Shown one piece after another: positions 8,421-14,705 of a stretch of 37,654 nt of DNA. Under the pieces are notes generated by a model. The model did not search any database, had not been told where the DNA came from, and saw nothing but the letters and a program-made list of their open reading frames with translations. Origin of the DNA: Lentzea aerocolonigenes (GTDB lineage Bacteria; Actinomycetota; Actinomycetes; Mycobacteriales; Pseudonocardiaceae); the NCBI RefSeq assembly GCF_000955955.1, contig NZ_JYJG01000256.1, forward strand, positions 1 to 37,654. Reading direction: 5' to 3'. Numbering within the stretch: position 1 is the first letter of the stretch; each line of letters starts with the position of its first letter. The position numbers and the translations under genes were made by a program.

Positions 8421-8434
8421 CAGCCGTGCGGCTG
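8421..8434. terminator. Weak hairpin between convergent genes
   Basis: CAGCCG and CGGCTG form a 6-bp repeat 7 bases after the CAP gene stop and before the end of the opposing ATP-binding gene. The loop is very tight and there is no T tract, so this is only a weak terminator candidate. Confidence 0.25.
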
Positions 8435-8454
8435 CTGCTACGTCTCCAAAACCC

Positions 8455-8856
8455 TCATCTGACCGAGGACACGTCCGCCCACACGGTTTTCGAGTCCGGG
8501 AACCTGTTGTGCCCCCACACCTGCGCCAGGCCGTTGACCAGCAACAACCCTCGCTGCCTGCGCCCCAGGAACCCCATCCGTCCCAACTGCGGGAACCGGC
8601 CTGGTGTTCCGTCGTCGACCTCGACCCGCACCACTTCGCGTTCCGGCAGGCGAAGAATGCGGGCACGACGGGGCGCGGCGGCGTGGTGGTACGCGTTGCT
8701 CACCAGTTCGGTGGCAACGACCATCACGTCGACCACGACGTTCTCGTGCATCCCCCTGAGCAGGCGGCGAACCTCCGCCCTGACGTCCGCGAGCGGCAGC
8801 ATTCCCTCTGGTAGGACGAGGTCCAGGCGTTCGCCGGACCGTCCTGCAATACCCAT
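8455..8856 (-). CDS. RsbW-like ATP-binding (HATPase_c_2) regulatory protein
   Basis: This is a 133-aa protein of the anti-sigma-factor / serine kinase ATP-binding fold common in actinomycetes. The N-box is ELVSNAYHHA, the G1 box is VEVDDGTPGR and the G2 region is RRQRGLLLVNGLAQVWG. Such proteins either phosphorylate and sequester anti-sigma antagonists or act as stand-alone GHKL ATPases of unknown partner. I chose ATG 8856: GGGGAG lies about 6 nt upstream, but directly abuts the alternative ATG at 8862. It follows a second homologue on the same strand after an 82-base gap. No sigma factor or STAS antagonist is adjacent. Confidence 0.8.
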   Translation of the reverse strand: MGIAGRSGERLDLVLPEGMLPLADVRAEVRRLLRGMHENVVVDVMVVATELVSNAYHHAAAPRRARILRLPEREVVRVEVDDGTPGRFPQLGRMGFLGRRQRGLLLVNGLAQVWGHNRFPDSKTVWADVSSVR

Positions 8857-8938
8857 CAGCATCTCCCCGTGCCCTGTTCACTCAAGGCAGCAGGATCCGT
8901 ACCCAGCAGCACAAGGATCGAAACCCACCGAACTGGAA

Positions 8939-9334
8939 TCACATGAACCTCGGCAAATCAGCCCAAACCACCGTGCCGCCGTGCGCCCTGTCCACACCCC
9001 AGCGATCTGACAACCGCGCGACCAGGACCAGGCCGTATCCCCGTTGCGGACGGGAGACCTTCCGCAACGGCGGGCGGGCCTGGGCGTCGTGCGCGATCTC
9101 GACGCGGATCTTGGACTGCTCCACGACGACCCGCAGGAACGACGGCTCGGACGTGTACCGGTAGGCGTTGCTGACGAGCTCGTTCACCACCAGCAACACG
9201 TCACCGACGCAGTCAGCGCCCTCGCCCGTCAGCTGCAGGCGCACCCAGCGCCGGACCGTCGCGAGACTCGGCCGCTGCCTGCCCAGTGGCAGGTGTGCCG
9301 CTTCACCCGTCCGTGCTGCCTGGTCGCGAGCCAA
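8939..9334 (-). CDS. RsbW-like ATP-binding protein with altered G1 box
   Basis: This is a 131-aa homologue of the neighbouring ATP-binding protein. The N-box NELVSNAYRYT and the G2 segment RGYGLVLVARLSDRWG are recognisable. The G1 position reads VEIAHDAQARPP instead of the usual D-x-G, so ATP binding may be weakened. The start is TTG 9334, because GAGGAG lies 4 nt upstream and no ATG or GTG occurs in a better place. It may be co-transcribed with the downstream homologue. The partner is unknown, and a degenerate paralogue could act as a regulatory subunit. Confidence 0.75.
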   Translation of the reverse strand: MARDQAARTGEAAHLPLGRQRPSLATVRRWVRLQLTGEGADCVGDVLLVVNELVSNAYRYTSEPSFLRVVVEQSKIRVEIAHDAQARPPLRKVSRPQRGYGLVLVARLSDRWGVDRAHGGTVVWADLPRFM

Positions 9335-9461
9335 ACCGCTCCTCGGTCAATTGATCAGTTCGCGCGCCGGTTACCCGACTGCATCGGCCGCCAAACCATC
9401 CCGTTCAGCGGGGTGAACTCGGCTAACCTCAAACCGCCGTCGCACTCCTGGGGGGAACCGC

Positions 9462-10649
9462 GTGCCTCGACCGTTGGCGCCTTTGCTGATCGCCCTGCTG
9501 GGGATGTTCACCGCCCAGCAACTGCTCGCTCCGACGCTGGGATCGTTGTCGGCCCAGTTCACGCTCTCCCCCACTCAGCTGGGGCTCGTGTTCACGGTCG
9601 GCTCGCTGGCCGTCACCGTGTCCAGCCCGTTGTGGGGCTGGGCATTCGACCGGTTCGGCCCGCGTCCCGTGCTGCTCGCCGGTGCCGGTCTCAGCCTGGC
9701 CGGACTGGCCGGGTTCGCCGCCGCGTCGGTGCTCGTCCTCGACGAGACGCTGACGCCGGCGCTGACCTTCGCGCTAGCGCTGTTCTTCCGCAGCTTCCTG
9801 CTGGGCGCGGGCATATCGGCGGTCTCGGTCGCCGCGCTCGCCGTCGCCGGCCGGACCCCGGAGGTCCTGCGCACCACGGCCGTCGGTCTGGTCGGTGCCG
9901 CGCAGGGACTGGCCGTGGTGGTGGGCCCGGTGATCGGTGGCCTGCTGGCCGTCGGCTCACTGCTGATGCCGGTCTACGTCGCTCCAGTGCTGGGGCTGCT
10001 GTTCCTCGTCTGGGTCCTGGTCGCCGTCAAGCCCGAGGCCGTCGCCCTCCCGCGACCGGAGGTCCGCGAGCCACCGCAGGAGCTGGTCCGGGTCTTCGGC
10101 GTCGGGGTGCTGACGTACCTGTCGTTCGTGCTGGTGCACCTGTCGGCCACGTCGCTCGCGCTCGACCGGCGGCTGAGCGGGGAGTCCGGAACCCTCGCCG
10201 TCACGGCCACCGTGGTGGTGCTCGCGATCGGGGTCGTGCTCACGCAGGGCGTGCTCGTGCCGGTGCTCAGGTGGCCGGCCGGGCGGTTGACGCAGAACGG
10301 GACTCTGATCGTGGTGGCCGGCTGCGGGCTGCTGGCCGTCGCCGGGTCGACGGAGATGGCGGCGGTCGCGGCCCTGGTCCTGGCCGTCGGGTTCGGGTTC
10401 GCGCTCACCGGGTTCTTCGCGGCGGCCACCCTCGGCGCCGGTCCGGGACGGCTCGGTCTGGTCGCTGGTGCGTGCGGCGCCACGGCCGGGCTGGCGAACC
10501 TCGTCGTGCCGCCGCTGGTCCCCGTCCTGCACTGGGTGAGCCCGGTGGCGCCGGTGATCGCCGCCGGCGCGCTCGCCGCGCTCGCCGCCGGGCTGGCGCT
10601 GTGGGCGCCGCGAAATGTCACGCCGGCTGCCCCACAATCCTCGGTGTGA
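9462..10649 (+). CDS. MFS transporter
   Basis: This is a 395-aa integral membrane protein with about 12 hydrophobic helices, typical of the major facilitator superfamily. The GTG at 9462 follows GGGGGGAA about 5 nt upstream. The loop between helices 2 and 3 (WGWAFDRFGPRPVL) matches the MFS motif G-x-x-x-D-R-x-G-R/P-R. The substrate cannot be inferred. Its stop overlaps the next gene in GTGA (10646-10649), so the two are probably translated together. A sequence resembling half an iron box lies upstream but is too poor to call. Confidence 0.85.
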   Translation: MPRPLAPLLIALLGMFTAQQLLAPTLGSLSAQFTLSPTQLGLVFTVGSLAVTVSSPLWGWAFDRFGPRPVLLAGAGLSLAGLAGFAAASVLVLDETLTPALTFALALFFRSFLLGAGISAVSVAALAVAGRTPEVLRTTAVGLVGAAQGLAVVVGPVIGGLLAVGSLLMPVYVAPVLGLLFLVWVLVAVKPEAVALPRPEVREPPQELVRVFGVGVLTYLSFVLVHLSATSLALDRRLSGESGTLAVTATVVVLAIGVVLTQGVLVPVLRWPAGRLTQNGTLIVVAGCGLLAVAGSTEMAAVAALVLAVGFGFALTGFFAAATLGAGPGRLGLVAGACGATAGLANLVVPPLVPVLHWVSPVAPVIAAGALAALAAGLALWAPRNVTPAAPQSSV

Positions 10650-11140
10650 GGCTGTCCGTGGCCATCTGGCCACCCGCATCGATCGTCGAGGTGCTCGGCG
10701 CTCTCGACCGCGCGCCGGGAGTCCAGTGGTCGGTGCCCGCGCAGTGGCTGGTGAAGGTGCGGCCGTTGGGCACCGTGTCCGAACGGGTCGTGCCGGACCT
10801 GATCGAGGCGCTGACGTTCGAGCTCGACGGCGCACCGGCGGCCCGGTGCGTGCTCGGACCGCGGACACGGGCGCTCGGCGGGTGGCTGGGCGTGCCGGTG
10901 TCCGGGCTGGACGACCTGGCCGCGGTGGTGTTCGACGCGACCGCGCCGATCGTGCCGGTGACGCATCCCCAGCCGTTCCACGCGTACGTGTGGATCGCGC
11001 GCGGACGGGCGCGCGCTGCTGAAGCAGGTGCGGCGATCAGTGGCGAATGGGTCGCCGATCGGGTCGCGCTGGTGGCGGACCGGAGTTCGCCGGGCAGGCC
11101 TCGGTTCGAGGACCTAGCCGGCTTCGAGCTGTCGTCGTAG
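10646..11140 (+). CDS. 2H phosphoesterase (2'-5' RNA ligase-like) family protein with altered active-site motifs
   Basis: This is a 164-aa protein resembling the LigT / 2'-5' RNA ligase fold: RLSVAIWPP at the start, then QWLVKVRPLGTV at the first catalytic strand and PFHAYVWIARGR at the second. In active members these strands carry HxT motifs; here the aligned positions appear to read LxK and YxW. It may therefore be a non-catalytic or re-purposed member. The GTG at 10646 overlaps the MFS stop by 4 bases. Its 3' end overlaps the oppositely oriented sigma-factor gene by 27 bases. The family assignment is from recognisable pattern only. Confidence 0.65.
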   Translation: MRLSVAIWPPASIVEVLGALDRAPGVQWSVPAQWLVKVRPLGTVSERVVPDLIEALTFELDGAPAARCVLGPRTRALGGWLGVPVSGLDDLAAVVFDATAPIVPVTHPQPFHAYVWIARGRARAAEAGAAISGEWVADRVALVADRSSPGRPRFEDLAGFELSS

Positions 11141-11599
11141 TTCGCACAACGCGTAGTGCGAGCGTGACTTCACTGTCCCCGCCGGCACGCCCAGACACAC
11201 AGCAGCTTCGTTGTATGTGCGGCCGTTGTAGTAGAGCTCCATGAGCACGCGTCTGTGTTCATAGGACAGTGATGCGAGTACGGCGTCCATCACCAACGCG
11301 TCCACGACGTGCTGGGCGTGATCCGGAACTGGTTCCGGTTCGTGCTCACCGGTCTCGTGCGGCCGCGCGGTCCTCGCCCGCGCCCGGTCGATGACGACGT
11401 TGCGCGCCACCGTGATGAGCCAGCCGCGCGCGGAAGTTCCATCGGCAAACGACTCGGGATGACGCCACGCGCGCAGGAAGGTCTCCTGCACCACGTCCTC
11501 CGCGGCCGCGCGGTCTCCGGTCAGCCGGGTCGCGAAGTTCAGCAGACTGAGTTGATGATCCTCGTAGAGCACGCGGAGGAAGTCGTGCATGCCGCTCAT
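11114..11599 (-). CDS. ECF-type RNA polymerase sigma factor
   Basis: This is a 161-aa sigma-70 family protein of the extracytoplasmic function class. Region 2 is recognisable in LTGDRAAAEDVVQETFLRAW and RGWLITVARNVVIDRAR; region 4 in LSYEHRRVLMELYY, RTYNEAAVCLGVPAGTVKSR. It resembles the SigL/SigK-like group. The start is ATG 11599 or the in-frame ATG at 11590; the reading frame continues far upstream without a better ribosome site. ECF sigma genes of this kind are usually followed by an anti-sigma gene, but here the gene ends inside a convergent gene and no anti-sigma factor is present. It is divergent from the CopC gene across an inverted repeat. Confidence 0.85.
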   Translation of the reverse strand: MSGMHDFLRVLYEDHQLSLLNFATRLTGDRAAAEDVVQETFLRAWRHPESFADGTSARGWLITVARNVVIDRARARTARPHETGEHEPEPVPDHAQHVVDALVMDAVLASLSYEHRRVLMELYYNGRTYNEAAVCLGVPAGTVKSRSHYALCELRRQLEAG

Positions 11600-11629
11600 G
11601 AAATCCACGCGGTGCCGACAACACAACGA

Positions 11630-11649
11630 CCCTGTCCAATCCGACAGGG
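11630..11649. promoter_or_regulatory. CCCTGTC-N6-GACAGGG operator-like repeat between sigma and CopC genes
   Basis: A perfect 7-bp inverted repeat with a 6-base spacer lies in the 86-base divergent gap between the ECF sigma gene and the CopC gene. It is 31 bases upstream of the sigma ATG and 36 bases upstream of the CopC GTG, a position from which one protein could control both promoters. Confidence 0.45.
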
Positions 11650-11685
11650 AACCACTTACAGCTGGCGGGCCATTACGCTGCGCGC

Positions 11686-12231
11686 GTGAGGCGTTACTTG
11701 AATGCGCTCGTGCTGGCACTGCTCGCCGCGACGGCCCTGGCCGTCCCCGCACAGGCCCACGCCGAGCTCAAGAGCAGCAACCCGGCGTCCGGCGCGGCCC
11801 TCGACGCCCCGCCCAAGTTCATCGAGCTGGTGTTCAGCGACACCATCAGCCTGCCGGACGGCGACGCGGTCACCGTGACGGGTCCGGACGGCGCCAAGTG
11901 GCCGGTGACCCAGGTGCACGCCCTGGACAAGACGATCACGGCCTCCGTCGGTGAGGCGGCCATGCACGCCGGCGAGCACAAGCTCGCCTGGCAGGCGCGG
12001 TCCGACGACGGTGACACCATCTCCGGCGCCTTCACGTTCACGGTGAAGCTCGCGGGGCAGACGTCGTCCAGTTCTCCGACGTCCACCGTCACGATGAGCA
12101 AGATCGTGACGAACGCTCCCCCGTCGACCACGCCTTCAGAGTCCGGTGGAGTGCCCGCCTGGCTGTGGATCGTGGTGATCCTGATCGTGCTGGTCGGGGT
12201 GCTCCTGCTGGTTCGCCGTCGCAAGGCTTAG
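11686..12231 (+). CDS. CopC-domain copper-binding membrane-anchored protein
   Basis: This is a 181-aa exported protein. The signal peptide (1-24, ending AQA) leaves His25 as the mature N-terminus, as in CopC proteins where this His binds copper. The CopC/YobA immunoglobulin-like domain spans about 25-122, with SSNPASGA and the terminal SDDGDTISGAFTFTV strand. In the family that strand usually reads D-G-H, and the His is a Cu(II) ligand; here it is D-G-D. A Ser/Thr linker, a membrane helix (about 152-176) and RRRKA follow. The GTG at 11686 is 6 bases after TACGCT (11674-11679), suggesting a leaderless mRNA. The 3' end overlaps the opposing ECF42-type gene by 96 bases. Confidence 0.82.
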   Translation: MRRYLNALVLALLAATALAVPAQAHAELKSSNPASGAALDAPPKFIELVFSDTISLPDGDAVTVTGPDGAKWPVTQVHALDKTITASVGEAAMHAGEHKLAWQARSDDGDTISGAFTFTVKLAGQTSSSSPTSTVTMSKIVTNAPPSTTPSESGGVPAWLWIVVILIVLVGVLLLVRRRKA

Positions 12232-13374
12232 TCGTTTGCGCAGGAGGTCACGTTCGGCCGGGTGTTCTGCCCGTTCGAGCGCGGCCTCCAGTGCTGCTGC
12301 CGGGTCCTCGCCCAGGCGTTGGAGCAGATCCGCGCGGACGGCGTGGAACAGGTGATAACGGTCGAGGTCGAGCGCGTCGACCTCTCGTAGTGCTGTTCGC
12401 GGCCCTTCGGTCTCGGCTATTGCCACGGCTCGATGCAGTGCCACGACCGGACTGGGAGTGTGCGCGAGAAGTTGGTCGTAGAGCGCCACGACCTGATGCC
12501 AGTCGGTGGGTGGGTCGCTGTGCACTGCGTTGATGGCGGCCTGGATCTGGTACGGACCGGGCTGGTTCCAGCGCAGGCACCTGCGCACGATGTCCTGGCC
12601 TTCAGCTGTCTGTTCGGCGTTCCAGCGGGTTCGGTCCTGGTCTTCGAGCAGCACCAGTTCACCGTTGCGCAGGCGGGCTTGCCGCCGTGACGCGACCAGC
12701 AGCATCAACGCCAGCAGTCCCCACACCTCGGGTTCGTCCGGCATGAGCTGCGCGAGCACCCGTCCGAGCCGGATGGCTTCCGCTTCGAGGGCCTCCTTGT
12801 CGAAGTAGCCCTCGTTGAAGATCAGGTAGACGACCGCGAGCACGGCCTTGAGGCGTTCGGGCAGGTCGGCGTCGCGCGGCACCCGGTACGGGATGCGGGC
12901 CGCGCGGATCTTGCCCTTCGCACGCACGATCCGTTGCGCCATCGTGGGTTCCGGTACGAGGAACGCCCTGGCGATCTCCCCCGTGGTGAGGCCGCCGAGG
13001 AGTTTGAGGGTGAGCGCGACCTGGGCCTGCAGCGCCAGCGACGGATGGCAGCAGGTGAAGATCAACCGCAGTCGTTCGTCCGGCACGTCACCCACCTCCT
13101 CCTCCGGTTGGTGCTGGAGCATTTGGAGCAGCACTGCCTGCGCGTGCTTCTCCCTGCCTTTGCTCTCGCGGCGCAGCTTGTCGATCGCGCGGTTGCGGGC
13201 GGTCGTGATGATCCAGCCCGCGGGAGCCGGCGGAACGCCCTTGACCGGCCACTGCTCGGCGGCCGTGGTGAAGGCGTCCTGCACCGCCTCCTCGGCGAGG
13301 TCGAGGTCGCCGAGGACACGGGTCAGGACGGAAACCGCGCGGCCGTACTCCGCCAGGAAGATCTGCTCGATCAT
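12136..13374 (-). CDS. ECF42-type RNA polymerase sigma factor with C-terminal helical extension
   Basis: This 412-aa sigma factor has an N-terminal sigma region 2 (LAEEAVQDAFTTAAEQW and WIITTARNRAIDKLRR), a region 4 (LKLLGGLTTGEIARAFLVPEPTMAQR), and a helical, TPR-like extension of about 220 residues that includes the conserved YLIFNEGY and HRAVAIAE segments. This is the layout of the ECF42 group, whose extension modulates activity in place of an anti-sigma factor. The ATG at 13374 overlaps the DGPF gene stop by 4 bases, so the two are coupled, as is usual for this group. The last 30 or so residues (Gln/His/Asp-rich) are encoded opposite the 3' end of copC and look like read-through past the normal end of the family. 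Confidence 0.9.
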   Translation of the reverse strand: MIEQIFLAEYGRAVSVLTRVLGDLDLAEEAVQDAFTTAAEQWPVKGVPPAPAGWIITTARNRAIDKLRRESKGREKHAQAVLLQMLQHQPEEEVGDVPDERLRLIFTCCHPSLALQAQVALTLKLLGGLTTGEIARAFLVPEPTMAQRIVRAKGKIRAARIPYRVPRDADLPERLKAVLAVVYLIFNEGYFDKEALEAEAIRLGRVLAQLMPDEPEVWGLLALMLLVASRRQARLRNGELVLLEDQDRTRWNAEQTAEGQDIVRRCLRWNQPGPYQIQAAINAVHSDPPTDWHQVVALYDQLLAHTPSPVVALHRAVAIAETEGPRTALREVDALDLDRYHLFHAVRADLLQRLGEDPAAALEAALERAEHPAERDLLRKRLSLATANQQEHPDQHDQDHHDPQPGGHSTGL

Positions 13375-13721
13375 CCGCCGACGACGGGCCTGACCTCGAC
13401 GGACAGCATGTTCAGCACGGTCGCGAGCCGGCGCCCCCACTCCAGCGCCTCGTCGAGGTCCTCCGCCTGGATGACCGTGAAGCCGCCGATGTGCTCCTTG
13501 CCCTCCGTGAACGGGCCGTCGGTCATCAGCACGTCGTCGTCCTTGGCCTTGAGGACGGTCGCGGTCGACGGCGGGTGCAGGCCGGCTGCGAACACCCACA
13601 CGCCCTTGGCCTGCATCTCCTCGTTCAGCTCCCGCAGGTTCGCCATGATCGGGTCGAGGACCTCGGGCGGAGGAGCCTCGCCGTCCGGCTGGTAGATGCT
13701 GAGCAGGTACTTCTGGGTCAT
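13371..13721 (-). CDS. YCII-related DGPF-domain protein
   Basis: This is a 116-aa protein of the YCII-related / DGPF family, visible as MTDGPFTEGKEHIGGFTVI with the flanking strands LLSIYQPDG and AEDLDEALEWGRRL. Family members form small ferredoxin-like dimers; their biochemical role is not established. They are typically encoded next to ECF42 sigma factors, and here the stop overlaps that gene in ATGA. The ATG at 13721 follows an excellent AAAGGAGA site about 6 nt upstream. The gene is divergent from the XRE regulator, with the palindrome at 13766-13784 between them. Confidence 0.88.
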   Translation of the reverse strand: MTQKYLLSIYQPDGEAPPPEVLDPIMANLRELNEEMQAKGVWVFAAGLHPPSTATVLKAKDDDVLMTDGPFTEGKEHIGGFTVIQAEDLDEALEWGRRLATVLNMLSVEVRPVVGG

Positions 13722-13765
13722 GGTGGTCTCCTTTCACCCTTTGTACGAACGCGGGCAGCCCGTTT

Positions 13766-13784
13766 CGACACTCGTATAGTGTCG
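13766..13784 (+). promoter_or_regulatory. CGACACT-N5-AGTGTCG operator over the promoter of the XRE operon
   Basis: A perfect 7-bp inverted repeat (13766-13772 and 13778-13784) covers TATAGT (13775-13780), a -10 hexamer ending 8 bases before the GTG at 13789. There is no Shine-Dalgarno, so the mRNA is probably leaderless. The placement is that of an autorepression operator for the XRE protein, and it could also affect the divergent DGPF / ECF42 pair. Confidence 0.65.
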
Positions 13785-13788
13785 ATCT

Positions 13789-14205
13789 GTGAGTGAGCCG
13801 GACCAGGGCTTGATAGCCGGGAAGCTGAACCACCTCTTCCGCACGGTCCGCCGAGGCGAGGACGAGTACAGCAACAAGACGGTGGCCGAGGCCATCTCCG
13901 AAACGCAGGGCGTGCCGATCTCGCACACGTACATCTGGCAGCTGCGCACCGGCCGCCGCGACAACCCTACGGTCCAGCACCTCTCCGCGCTCGCGACGTT
14001 CTTCGGCGTCCCGGTCGCCTACTTCCTCGACGACGCCGAGACCGCGCGCATCGACCAGGACCTCGAACTGCTCGCCGCCATGCGCGAAGCAGGCGTCACC
14101 GAGATAGCGATGCGCTCGGCCGGCCTCTCCGACAGCAGCCGCACCGCCGTCGCGGACATGATCACTCAGTTGTGGCGGCTGGAGCACCCCGGCGCGGACG
14201 CGTGA
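13789..14205 (+). CDS. XRE-family helix-turn-helix regulator of an ImmA-type cassette
   Basis: This is a 138-aa DNA-binding protein. The N-terminal 75 residues form an XRE helix-turn-helix: AGKLNHLFRTVR, then KTVAEAISETQGVPISHTYIWQLRTGRRDNP as the recognition region, and LSALATFFGVPVAYFLDD. The C-terminal 60 residues are helical and probably mediate dimerisation. It resembles EspR-like regulators of actinobacteria. The GTG at 13789 lies just downstream of a -10 box inside a palindrome, so autoregulation is likely. The stop overlaps the protease gene in GTGA, giving a coupled operon. Proteins of this type are natural substrates or targets of ImmA/IrrE-like proteases, but this has not been shown for this pair. 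Confidence 0.87.
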   Translation: MSEPDQGLIAGKLNHLFRTVRRGEDEYSNKTVAEAISETQGVPISHTYIWQLRTGRRDNPTVQHLSALATFFGVPVAYFLDDAETARIDQDLELLAAMREAGVTEIAMRSAGLSDSSRTAVADMITQLWRLEHPGADA

Positions 14206-14705
14206 GCGACGACCGGCTCGGCGAGGTCGTCGCCCTGCTGGACGTACCGGACCCGTTCGACCTCCAGGAGCTCGTGCGCCGGATCGCCGTCGCGCGCAGA
14301 CGGCCGATCCAGCTGCGAGCCGCCGCGATGCCCGCGGACGGACCGAGTGGCCTGTGGATCGCGACCAGGTCCGCCGACCACATCTGCTACGCCGCCGGCA
14401 CCAGCCCGTTGCACCAGGAGCACATCGTCCTGCACGAACTCGGGCACCTGCTGTGCGGCCACGCTTCTCCTTCGCCGGATCCCGACGCGATGATCAGGTT
14501 CCTGATGCCCACCCTGGACCCGGCGGTGGTGCGCTCGGTGCTCGGCCGCACCGCCTACAGCGACCCGGAGGAACGCCAGGCCGAGATGTTCGCGATGCTG
14601 GTGCTGGAACGCGCTCATCGTCTTCCCACCCGGCGCCGGCGGGTCTCCCCCGAGCTCACCGAGGTGCTGGACCGCATCGAAGCCGCTCTGGGCGCGTCGT
14701 CGTGA
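14202..14705 (+). CDS. ImmA/IrrE-like zinc metallopeptidase
   Basis: This is a 167-aa protein with the zinc-binding motif HELGH (residues 78-82), followed by His87 and later EERQAEMFAMLVLE, which supplies the third acidic ligand seen in ImmA/IrrE proteins. Characterised members (ImmA of ICEBs1, IrrE of Deinococcus) cleave an XRE-type repressor in response to stress. The GTG at 14202 overlaps the XRE stop, and the stop overlaps the membrane-protein start, so three proteins are made from one coupled transcript. The expected substrate is the upstream XRE protein; this is inference from gene order. Confidence 0.83.
   Translation: MSDDRLGEVVALLDVPDPFDLQELVRRIAVARRRPIQLRAAAMPADGPSGLWIATRSADHICYAAGTSPLHQEHIVLHELGHLLCGHASPSPDPDAMIRFLMPTLDPAVVRSVLGRTAYSDPEERQAEMFAMLVLERAHRLPTRRRRVSPELTEVLDRIEAALGASS

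Noticed and set aside
9413..9431. Possible iron box upstream of the MFS gene at 9462
   Set aside because: Only the right half (GGCTAACCT) matches; about 12 of 19 positions agree, far below the 16 of 19 seen at 33437-33455.
9044..11140. Very long open frame on the plus strand covering the MFS gene
   Set aside because: Its N-terminal two thirds are Arg/Gly-rich out-of-frame translation of other genes; only the end from 10646 is a real protein.
13375..14187. N-terminal extension of the ECF42-type sigma frame up to 14187
   Set aside because: The extension crosses the DGPF and XRE genes on other frames; the sigma fold begins at the ATG at 13374, which overlaps the DGPF stop.
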